Positions 54,993-64,000 of a stretch of DNA of 64,000 bases are shown here, one piece after another. The DNA comes from Tetradesmus obliquus. Lineage: Eukaryota > Chlorophyta > Chlorophyceae > Sphaeropleales > Scenedesmaceae. Location: contig CP126199.1 in NCBI GenBank assembly GCA_030272155.1, positions 186,001 to 250,000 of the forward strand. The letters are read 5' to 3'. The first letter of the stretch is position 1, and each line of letters starts with the position of its first letter. A program made the position numbers and the translations under genes. The notes under the pieces were generated by a model, which saw nothing but the letters and a program-made list of their open reading frames with translations, did not search any database and was not told where the DNA came from.

Positions 54993-57215
54993 GCTTTGAG
55001 CAGCCTGCCGGCCCAGCTGAGCCTGAGCTGGCTGAAGCCCTAGCAGCCACCAATGCATACAGGGCCAGGCACCAGGCCTCCCCCCTGGCATGGGATGAGG
55101 AGCTGGCAGCACAGGCTGCTGCCTACCTGGCTGAGTGCCCCACGACAGTCTCTACGGCACGTGGAGTGGGAGAGAACATGGCATGGTGAGGGCAGCTGCG
55201 GTAGTGCAAATGGCCGTGCCAGCCATGGCCACACAGGCTTGTGGCGCAGCGAGCAACGCTTAACTACTGCACACCAGCCGACATTTTCACTTGGCAGGCA
55301 GGGTGCATCCAAATTGACAGCAAGGCGATACCACTTTTATTGCATTCATCGTCGAACTGCCTGCTGCCGTTGCTGATGCCCTCACCTTGTTGCTTGCTGC
55401 AGGGGCTTCCCCTCCTTTGCTGCTGCTGTGGATGCCTGGGCTGGCGAGGCGTCCTCCTACAACTTCAGCACCCCAGGCTTCTCCCTGCTGGCAGGCCACT
55501 TCAGCCAGCTGGTGTGGCGCAGCAGCAGCAAGCTGGGCTGCGCTGTCAATACAGATTGCGAGTGGGGCGCCTACCGCTGCTTGTACTACCCCCCGGGCAA
55601 TGACATAGCCGCCGACTGGTCGGAACAAGTGATGCCAGATATTGATGCGGCTGCATCAGATGATGCGGCGTACTCAAGCTGGACGCCTGCACTGCCAACA
55701 TCAGCAGATCCTGCAGCAGGTGACAGCAGCAGCAGTGATGCCACACCCATGCCTGCTGATCATGCGGCCACATACGTCCCTTTCAATGTACCTGATGGTG
55801 TGCCAAGCAGCAGCTTGGTGGTGCCAGACAACTGGAGCAACCAGCAGCAGCAGCAGGAAGAGGTCACCCCAAAGGAGCAGCCAGTCCTCATCGAGCAGCA
55901 GCAGCAGCAAAGCCCTGCAGGCAGTGCTGCTGCCAGCCCTGAGCCACTGAAGGCTGGCACTCCCGTGCCGACAATGCCGGCAGCGCAGTTCTTCGCCCCG
56001 CCGTCAGTCCAGCCTGCACCGTCAAGCGCCACACCAACTGCACCATCAACACCTGCAGCACCAGCAACTCCAGCAGCACCTGCTACACCAGACAGCACAG
56101 CTGCCACTCCAGCACCTGCAGCACCCACTGGCGCTGATGCACCAACTGCTTCAACTGCCCCAGCACAGCAGCCAGCCAGCAGCCCTGCCCCAGCCACTGC
56201 CACACCTCCCGCTGCACCTGCCACTGACCCATCAGTGCCTGCAGAGTATGCAGCAGTGCTGACAGCCACCAATGCATACAGGGCCAAGCACCAGGCGCCC
56301 CCACTGGCTTGGGATGCTGCGCTGGCGGTGCGTGCGCAGGCCTTTGCAGCAGGCTGCCCCAACGGGCACTCGGGTGACAGGGGCGTCGGCGAAAACTTGG
56401 GTGAGCGCTGATATTGTGGTGTTGGATATGCACAGAGGTGGCTTGTTTTGCGCTGCTGTGGTGTGCTACCTCACGCAAACACGCATCCAGTGCTGAAGCA
56501 GGCCTGAGCAATTGTTGCCTGCGAGTTACGCTGCCTTGCTCAGTACTGCTTGGTACTGCATGGACTACTAGTGATTCTAACTGCCATACACATGCCGGCC
56601 TTGGCTTGACAGCAGATTAGACGTCAATCACCCACCGCTGCTGTCACACAACACCACTGGATTTGGCAGCGCTGCTCAACAACAAATGCTTGACACTGCT
56701 GCTGCTGCTGCTGCCGCTGCTGCTGCTGCAGCCTGGGGCTACCAGTCCTGGCAGGCTGCTGTTGATGGCTGGTACAACGAGGTGGACCAGTACAGCTTCG
56801 CGTCACCGGGCTTCAGCGGAGCCACAGGTGCGCGGGGCTGCACAGCAGCAGCAGCAGCATCAGACAAGCAGCCGCACAGTGTGCACAGTGTGCAGACAGC
56901 CTCAACTCTTCCAAAATCTGCGTGCGCAGCCGCCACCAGCTAAGCATATGCACATTTCATTACACAGCAGCTGAACTCGTATGGCGGTGCATCAGTGTGC
57001 TGTCCTGCTGTTTGGTTAGCTGACACGCCTACCAGCTGCTTGGCTGCTGTTGCCCTGCAGGCCACTTCACTCAGCTGGTGTGGAGGGGCACCACCAAGAT
57101 GGGCTGCGGCCTCAACAGCCGCTGCGGCATGGCCACGTATGTGTGCCAGTACTCGCCGCCTGGCAACGTGATGGGCATTGATTGGAGCACGCAGGTGCTG
57201 CCAGCTAGGCAGTGA
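54993..57215 (+). CDS. CAP domains 5 and 6: 3' part of the multi-CAP gene or separate gene
   Basis: Exons are 54993-55185, 55403-56400, 56732-56827 and 57061-57215, in phase, ending in a TGA. CAP domain 5 reads ATNAYRARHQASPLAWDEEL, GVGENMAW, VDAWAGEASSYNFSTPGF, GHFSQLVWRSSSKLGCA and YYPPGND. A linker of about 230 residues rich in Ala, Pro, Thr and Gln follows. CAP domain 6 reads NAYRAKHQAPPLAWDAAL, CPNGHSGDRGVGENL, DGWYNEV, GHFTQLVWRGTTKMGC and YSPPGNVMGIDWSTQV. There is no signal peptide. If a GC donor at 54780 (AGAG|GCACAA) is used, this joins the upstream gene in phase to give six CAP domains and 1638 residues. Otherwise an ATG at 54965 would start a leaderless protein. TGTAA lies at 57499-57503. 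The exon model is firm; the gene boundary is not. Confidence 0.78.
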
Positions 57216-58782
57216 GCGTGGCCACGCGTGCTGTGCTGCGTCGCCTGGTGTATGCACATCAAACAGCAGGGAATGCGGGCTGTGCGCATGGCTCTACTGT
57301 CTCTTGAGTCCGTGATGTGCACGCACAAGCTGCGGCTCACCACAACAAGGTGTGGAGTTGAGATGGTTGGGGTGATGTGCAAAGTCACATGCGAGGGTGA
57401 TGTGTCAGTGCCATAGCACTGCAAAAGGCTGCAGCATAAACACCTTTATATGTGTTGGGAAAGATATGCCAGATGATGGCTATGGGTAGTAATGTTCATG
57501 TAAGGCTTGTTGATTGGCTGCATTGTGTGCTGTGGATGTTACACTAACTGGTTGGGCTCTGCAAGTGCAAGCATGAGTGATGTGCATTACTTGTGCTGCA
57601 TGGCACTGCACGCCTGTGAGGAGAACAGGACCTGGGAGTGGCATTAGCACGTACTAATATACGTGCATGATTCTGCAAGCACTTTGCTGCATTTCGTCAC
57701 CAGCAGGACTTGTGGAACAGCCGCCGCCTGCTTGAAGCAGCTTTGTGGCTGCACAAATACGTTTGTGAGGCAAACCATGGGACAAGAGACGGCAGGTTTC
57801 AGCATAAACAACGGACAAAACAGTATGCACATGCGGTGTGTCATCAATTTATTTGCATTTCATACACTTCGTATATTTCAATTATTTCATGTATTTCATC
57901 AGCTGGCTACCATTGCGCGGCGCCAGTAAAATAAAGGCGGTGGTGAGTAGCAGTTCGTGTAGCATTTGTGTGTTTGTGTGTCTAACGCGCAAGTGTTTCC
58001 CTGCAACTGTGATCCCTGTCACAGATAGTATCGTACGTGCTAGCGAGATATAGTTGGAGTGCCTAATGTGCCGTCAAGCATGCTGCTGTGACACATTGCA
58101 GTGGCTACTTATCATATTTGTCTGTAGTTACATCAACAAGCAACCTGCTGAATGTGTTGTACCGCATGCTGTACCAGCACAGCTCTGGTGTGACCCGCTT
58201 TGAAGTCATGCCCTACGGCATGACAAGCTGATGTTTGAAATACAGCATTGTGCTGTGTGCCGGGCACACGCAGATGGTGTATGGCGTGCACAGTCACCCG
58301 TGTTAGTCATTTGCACGGTCACTTTGCTTTTGCATAGCTTGTAACCAGGAGCCAACTGTTTGGTGCTGTCACTGCAAGCCTCAGTTGCAAGTGAGCAAAG
58401 CAGTACGTTGTACTCCAGCCTGGGCCCGTGAACAACTATCCATGTGGAAAATCTGCCACTGTCAGGGACTTCGTGCGCCACTTCTTCGTCTTTTGCGCTT
58501 GTATTTGCCCATTTTGTGATGTGCCTGCAGTGGTGGTGTTGAAGCAGGCGCTCTTAGCGCAGGGGACTTCCTGTTAGCAGTAGGGTTGTATCACAACCCT
58601 AAGGGGCGTTGGGGTTGCTGGGCAGTCACTACTGGTGCCTAGTCACCATAATGTGTGAACATAAAAAGTGTTTGACCGTAATTCACCTCTTCTAGCCTGT
58701 TGTCAACTGCTTGTTCCTTGGTGGAGTGCTTGAGATCGCAGTACAATAAGCGAAGCGCCCCGCTCACACGACAAACAGTTTG
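57216..58782. other. Intergenic region, CAP 3' UTR and GNAT promoter
   Basis: TGTAA at 57499-57503 is a likely polyadenylation signal of the CAP gene. The middle (about 57.8-57.9 kb) is AT-rich with ATTTCAT/ATTTCAATT repeats. A perfect inverted repeat lies at 58581-58601. No coding exon was supported. Confidence 0.45.
58581..58601. promoter_or_regulatory. Inverted repeat TAGGGTTGT / ACAACCCTA
   Basis: Nine-base perfect arms with a 3-base centre lie 182 bases before the GNAT start codon. It could be a factor site or hairpin; there is no functional evidence. Confidence 0.45.
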
Positions 58783-61009
58783 ATGAGCTTGCTACCTGAG
58801 AAACATGTGCGGCTTCGAGCAGCAGCAGCGACTTCGAGACACGGTGGTTTTCAGAGCAGTGGCACACCGCCGGTTCGAGGGTGCCTGCAAGCAGCAGCAG
58901 TGCGGACCACCAAGCAGGCCTCGAAGCAGATACTGCTGCCCAACGTCACGTATAGGTACGCATAGGCATACCTGTGCGGGCCACGCAGCGTGCATGCTCT
59001 GCATGTGTGCCAATTGCTCATCTGTGCTGCTGCTGCTACTGCTACCACTGCTGCTGCTACTGCTGCTGCTGTTTATTTTCAAAAACTGTGCAGTGTTCAC
59101 AAGTCGGAGATAGATGTAGCGGAGCTCAGACTGCTGTACCGCAGAGTATGTGCTGCGCACGGCATGCAGGGCAGCCCCATCAAGCAGCAGTTCTTCCAGC
59201 ACTGGCAGCAGCTGTCAGGTGCGGCGCCAGGGCCAGCCTTCAATGGTGCTGTGCACCTTGCTGCAGTCGTGTTGCAGGTTTTGTTAGTAAATTAAACAGC
59301 TCCATTGTCAACATGCTCTTAATGTACAGCCATGCTGGAAAGGCTGGCCACAGCGTTCAAAACCACTTCAGGCACAACCTACTACACTGCATTGGCAGCT
59401 GTCAGCCTGTGCAGCTCCACGGCGCGCACCTGCAGCAGTTGCACCTGCAGCAACGTAGCAGCGCAGCAGGTGCTCAGCCCCGCTGCTCGGCTATGCCTCT
59501 GCCTGCTGCAGATGCGGAAGCAGAGCACAAGCTGCAGTTGCTGCTGGACAAGAGTGTGGCAGTGGTGGCTGCATTCAGCAGAGAGCCAAACTTGTATGAT
59601 GAGCAGCTGGGAAACTTTCAGAGCAGCCAGCCAAGCTCACCCCATAGCAGCAGCAGCAGTGACAGCAGCAGCAACAGCAGCACCAGCTGGCCAGGTGGGT
59701 GCCGAAAGAGGTGTGGTCAACGGCAAACACATAGCAGCCATTTCATGATGTGCATGCGATACATGGCACTCTGTAGCAGAAGCTGCCAGCTGTGTAACAG
59801 GCAAGGTGTGCCGGCATGTTGCACAGCATCCCTAGGTGTTGAGCAGCAGCAGCAGTGGCATAGGTCCGACCAGCAGGTGCTGGCACGTGCTGGACCTGCC
59901 CAGCCTGCTGCAACTGCTGCTGCAGAGAACAGCCAGCAGCATGCTGACTACCAGACACCTCTGTGACATGCTGCCATCATGTTTGTATGTGCCGTGCGCT
60001 GTGGCCAGGTGACGCGGGCGGTGCGCCGCTGTGGGCGCGCTGGCAGTGGGGCAGGCCGCGCCGCCTGGTTGGGTTTGTGCGCGCAGCGGGAGATGCGTCA
60101 CTGGTGCGCGCAATAGCTTCAGCTGGACAGCTTCAACATGATGCAAGCCGATGCTTTGCTACGGTTGTGACAGCAGCAGCAACAGCAACTGCGCTGGTAG
60201 CTGCGCAGCTGGTTAGGTGGTCATATGGCGCAGGACAACATGCAGCCATTTGCAGTATACGCAGCCGAAGCATTTGCTTGCAGTGGCCTTGGACAGACAG
60301 ATTATATGACACCAACAAATCATTTATATCTGGTTATCAGTGGCTGTTCCTGGCAAGAACTTCAGTCAGACAGTCTCAGCAACAGCCACTGCTGGAGCAC
60401 CAGCACTGTGATGATCGCGGCAAGCGCCGTCCTGTTTAGAGCAACAGCAACCTGAAGAAGCAGCATCTGTCCATGGAGGAGCTCCACAGGCCATGCTCAG
60501 CATTGCTTGCTGTGCGTTGCCTCAGCGGCAGCAGCCTTCTGCGCACTGTAGTGCTCCGCACACCACGACCTGTTACAAGTGATGCAGCAGAGGCCGGAGT
60601 GCAAGGCGATTGCAGCAGTAGAGCCCGTCATTGTATCGCCTTGCCCGCGACATTGCGTGCCCCTTATCCAGCGCTTCCTTGTCTCGTTTGTGAGCAGCTG
60701 GCGTGGCAAACTGTGTGTATATGTGGTTGGCATGCACCTGCTGTGTTGTGCTGCAGGTGGCCACCATCCATGACCTGCTCATCCACCCAAACATGCAGGG
60801 CTACGGCCTAGGGGCGGGCCTGCTGCAGCGCTGCGTGAACCAGGTGGGCTGCTGCACCCTTGTGCCATGCATTGGCAAACAGCGGTGGCATATAATTTTA
60901 AAATATGAGGCCGGGTCTGCACCTGGCCGATGTTCCATGGAACATCATCGTCTTGCACGCAGCGCGTCTGCAAGTGGGTCTTTGCACAGGCGTCCAACTG
61001 CTGGCTGCA

Positions 61010-61048
<39 letters not shown>

Positions 61049-61298
61049 GCTGCCGCAGGTGTCGCGGCAGGGCGTGTTCGATGTGGGGCTGGTGGCGCCG
61101 TCGCACCTGCAGGCCTTCTTCCGCAGCTGCTCCTTTGAGCTGGACAGGGAGGAGAGCGTGCCCATGGCCATCAGCAGCAGCTGGCGGAAGGATCCGGAGC
61201 TAATCAACGCGGGGCTGCAGGCAAATCCGGCGCTGCAGAAGCTGCTGCACACAGCCATGGATGACGAGCAGCGGCGGCTTTTCACCCGCTGCGGGTGA
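58783..61298 (+). CDS. Plastid GNAT-family N-acetyltransferase (NSI/GNAT2-like), 300 aa
   Basis: It transfers acetyl from acetyl-CoA to protein lysines or N-termini. Exons are 58783-58955, 59094-59218, 59512-59694, 60009-60103, 60757-60843 and 61059-61298 (903 nt, in phase). The first 50 residues are rich in Arg, Ala, Ser and Thr and nearly free of acids, as in a transit peptide. SEIDVAELRLLYRRV matches the start of plant plastid GNATs. Next come KLQLLLDKSVAVVAAF, a Ser-rich insert, and RRLVGFVRAAGDASLVATIHDLLIHP. The acetyl-CoA motif A is QGYGLGAGLL (Gln206-Gly211). It ends with a FFRSCSFELD segment and a helical tail. Plant NSI/GNAT2 is needed for photosynthetic state transitions; that role is inferred. 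The start is the only in-frame ATG before the transit-like stretch. Exon 3 was chosen by phase from a region with other open frames. TGTAA at 61344-61348 follows the stop. Confidence 0.8.
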
Positions 61299-61895
61299 TC
61301 AAGAGCAGAAAGCAGCACCTGCTGCGCACCTGCACAAGGTCCTTGTAATAATGCTTTGCTTCAAAGTTGCTGGTGCACAGCCACGCGGGCTCCTTACATG
61401 CAAATGTTGTGCTGATGGGGTGGAGGCCTGAGAGGCATGCCAGCAGCAGCTTTATGCTGGCAGCAACAGGTACAGCAGCACAATGCGGCGCTTCAGCTGG
61501 TTGGTTCGCACTTTCAAAAAGCATAGTTCATGTTGTAGAAGCGGCAAATTACATTCACGAAGCAGATCAGCTGGCCGCTTGTAACAGCAGTACCCTGCAG
61601 CAGTACTGTTGTCATCCTTGCATGCTCAGCGAAAGTCGAAGCGGCAAGCATGTCGTTGTTTAGCACGCTGTACGGCAGCAGCTCTCTTGCTGCTGCATGA
61701 CATCTGTTGACCTGCTTTCAAAGAAACAGCCTTGCGAACACAGCAGCGACGACCACCATTTCCCTTACAATTAAACATTTGAAGGCTTTGGTTGAGATTT
61801 GAAGGCGTCGTTTTGCTCCACGGGCCCTATGGGCACCTAAGACAGGCGGTCACGAAACGGTCTAGCAGCAGGTGCTGCGTGGCTCGCGCGGTGCC
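61299..61895. other. Intergenic region, GNAT 3' UTR and MAPKKK upstream
   Basis: After the TGTAA signal no coding exon or clear promoter motif was recognised. A second TGTAA lies near 61579. Confidence 0.4.
61344..61348 (+). terminator. TGTAA polyadenylation signal of the GNAT gene
   Basis: The pentamer lies 46 bases after the stop codon at 61298. TGTAA is the common green-algal polyadenylation signal. Confidence 0.5.
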
Positions 61896-64000
61896 ATGGG
61901 CAACCTGTGCAGCCTCATAGACGCGGACGCGGACACCAACTATAACAAAGAACCTCCCAGATATGGCGGAGGCGCTCACCTGCAGACTGCTACCTGTCAG
62001 CTGCTGAACCAAAGCACAGAGAAGCGCTCTAGCCACAGCTCTAGCCCCGACAGGCGTCGTCAGGGAGGCAGGGACGGCCCCAGCGTTACTGTAGATCAGC
62101 AGGACCGCGAGCCGTGCGGTGATGAGTGGCGCAGCCCACCCACAGCAGCTGCTACAGCAGCAGGCGAGCAGCATGCTTATGCACCACCTGCAGAGCCAGA
62201 ACCAGAGCCTGAAGAGCAGCCTACAGTGCCCTTCAGCTGGACAAAAGGCGAGCTCATTGGCATAGGCGCTTTTGGGCGGGTGTTCTCAGCGCTGAACAAT
62301 GTCACAGGCGAGCTGGTGGCAATCAAGCAGGTGTCCTTTGCCAAGGACGAGGCACTCCAGGGTCGTGTTGCGGAGCACATCAAGGCGCTGGAAGCAGAAG
62401 TGGAAGTCCTCAAGACTCTGAAGCACGAGAACATTGTGCGGTACCTTGGCACTGAGATTACTCAGGACTCCCTGCACATCTTCTTGGAGTACGTGCCTGG
62501 CGGTTCCATCGCCAGCTTGCTGGCCAAGTTTGGGGCGTTCCCAGAGTCCGTAATCCGCATATACACTGCGCAGCTGCTGCGGGGCCTGGAGTACCTGCAC
62601 CAGAAGGGCATCATGCACCGCGACATCAAGGGCGCCAACATCCTCATTGACAAGCACGGCACCGTCAAGCTCGCAGACTTTGGCGCCAGCAAGAAGATTG
62701 AGGACCTGGCCACAGTGGGGTCAGGCTCCAAGTCCATCCGCGGCACACCCTACTGGATGGCGCCAGAGGTCATCAAGCAGACAGGGCACGGCCGCCCCGC
62801 AGACATCTGGTCCCTGGCCTGCACTGTCATTGAGATGGCAACCGGCAAGCCACCCTGGAGCAGCTACACAGCACCCGTGGCAGCCATGTTCCAGATTGCG
62901 TCATCTAAGGACCCGCCGCCGCTGCCAGAGCACCTCTCGCGCGAGGCAAAGGACTTCCTGCTGCTCTGCTTCAACAGGTGTGCGCAGCGATACTGTCAGC
63001 ACGGAATTCAGTGATGAAGTTGTGTTCAGTGGCCGTGCATGACCTCTCATCCGCTGTTGCTGGTGTGGGTGCTTACTGGCTCTTGAGTCAAGCATACCCC
63101 CTCGACTGTTGCAGTACGCAAGCAGCTGCCAGTTTAAAGATGCATACAACAGCTCCATTTGTGTTTGGTGCTGCACACAAATCACCTGTCCTGCATCCTG
63201 CAGCAGTTGAGTCAGACAGCCGCTCCAGCTCATGCACTCAGCACTCTGCATATGCGCTCACCATGCAGCTTTTGTCTGCTTCTGTCTGCTGCTGTGTTGG
63301 TCCATGTCTGCAGGGTGGCGCGGGAGCGCGCCAACGCCACACGGCTGCTGAAGCACCCGTTTGTGGCGAATGTGCCCCAGGTGCAACAGGCAGCAGCACA
63401 GCAGCTGCCAGTTCCCAGCACCCCAGCCACCAATGCAGCAAGCAGCAACAGCAGCAGCCCGGCTGGTGCCAATGGCACGCCAAACAGGGGCGCTGGTGCA
63501 GAGCAGAGGCAGCACCACGGCACACCAATGGGTGCGCGGCAGGGCAACGGCACGATGCTCAGCAGCAGCAGCCACCGGCCGCCTGTCCCTGGCTCAATGT
63601 CTGCGGCGCAGGCGGCAGCACTCAAAGCAGCTAAGCAGTCCCGGTGCAGCCCTAGTGGTCAGCAGCACTGCAGCCCAAGCAGCCAATCTCGCTGCAGCCC
63701 AAAGCGGCAGCACCCTGGAGCTGCTGAACCTAGCTCTGCTTCACCTGCTGCTGCAGCCAGCAGCATGTGCCAAAGGGGCGACTCTACAGCACCCATGCGC
63801 TCGCCCATGCAGCAGCAGCAGATGTCAAGCATGCAGCCCAAGCTGTCATCGCAGATGCAGCAGCAACAGCAGAGCACGCCGCAGCCCTTTGAATCATACA
63901 GGCAGCGGGAGCAGCAGCAGCAGCTGAGCAGCGTGCGGCGCAGCAGCTCCCCTCCCAGTGCAGCTGCCCTGGAAGCAGCGCAGGAGGAGGCGCAGCTGTC
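61896..64000 (+). CDS. ANP/NPK1-type MAPKKK (STE11 family), cut by right edge
   Basis: Ser/Thr kinase at the top of a MAP-kinase cascade; plant ANP/NPK1 kinases act in cytokinesis and oxidative-stress signalling. Exon 1 is 61896-62977 and exon 2 runs from 63314 to the edge (phase kept: AG|G gives Arg). The start MGNLCS fits an N-myristoylation signal (Gly2, Ser6) with Cys5 for palmitoylation. After a polar region the kinase domain has the Gly loop GIGAFGRV (122-129), Lys144 (VAIKQV), [10 protein letters not shown] (from 241), DFGASKK (261-263), GTPYWMAPE (283-291) and LLKHPFV at its end. [19 protein letters not shown] and [12 protein letters not shown] are close to plant ANP. The tail beyond the kinase is rich in Gln, Ser and Pro. 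The protein continues beyond 64000. Confidence 0.92.

Noticed and set aside
59331-59511. Extra GNAT exon starting with a Met-Leu-Glu-Arg-Leu segment
   Set aside because: It also fits phase at its acceptor, but joining directly to 59512 gives the conserved EHKLQLLLDKSVAVVAAF segment and needs no further exon.

Overview
The window looks like nuclear DNA of a green alga, most likely a chlorophycean (Sphaeropleales or Chlamydomonadales type). Nearly every gene is cut into many small exons by GT-AG introns. Introns and linkers are loaded with CTG/CAG arrays that code for poly-Gln, poly-Ala or poly-Leu wherever they are open. Several products carry plastid transit peptides, one cell-wall type linker is rich in Ser-Pro, and TGTAA (the green-algal polyadenylation signal) follows several stop codons. 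I saw no rRNA, tRNA, CRISPR array, transposon or viral relic. The gene models below were built by hand from splice signals, reading phase and family motifs; none was checked by search or transcript.

Layout. 1-1.1 kb: 3' part of a minus-strand secreted-type protein with beta-rich repeats (edge-truncated). 2.6-5.9 kb (+): cytosolic-type sulfotransferase, 8 exons. 6.7-7.9 kb (+): plastid rubredoxin with a C-terminal membrane anchor (RBD1 type). 10.0-13.5 and 14.7-18.5 kb (-): a tandem pair of TBL/PC-esterase-like secreted proteins with nearly identical exon lengths. 19.3-24.8 kb (-): secreted subtilase, 9 exons. 26.5-29.7 kb (+): protein with three GRF and three CCHC zinc fingers. 31.1-32.0 kb (-): unknown plastid-targeted membrane protein. 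33.9-36.0 kb (-): MBOAT wax-ester synthase. 36.4-41.2 kb (-): FAM114/DUF719-like protein. 41.9-45.5 kb (+): AGFG/AGD14-like ArfGAP. 46.3-57.2 kb (+): a giant secreted protein with four CAP (SCP/PR-1) domains, followed by two more that may belong to the same gene. 58.8-61.3 kb (+): plastid GNAT acetyltransferase. 61.9 kb to the right edge (+): ANP/NPK1-type MAPKKK with an N-terminal acylation signal.

Functionally the left and centre-right parts are rich in secreted, wall-facing products (beta-repeat protein, two TBL-like enzymes, subtilase, multi-CAP protein). The others serve photosynthesis (rubredoxin, plastid GNAT), lipid metabolism (wax synthase), membrane traffic (FAM114-like, ArfGAP) and signalling (MAPKKK). 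They look like ordinary neighbours and not an operon-like unit.

The most unusual signal is structural. At least ten introns, in the sulfotransferase, TBL, subtilase and CAP genes, contain partial extra copies of the adjoining exon edge with its splice site. Most lie about 113-131 bp from the functional site, and some occur three or four times in tandem. Together with CTG arrays ending exactly at 3' splice sites (one is an uninterrupted 43-mer), this points to a local mode of intron growth that creates decoy splice sites.
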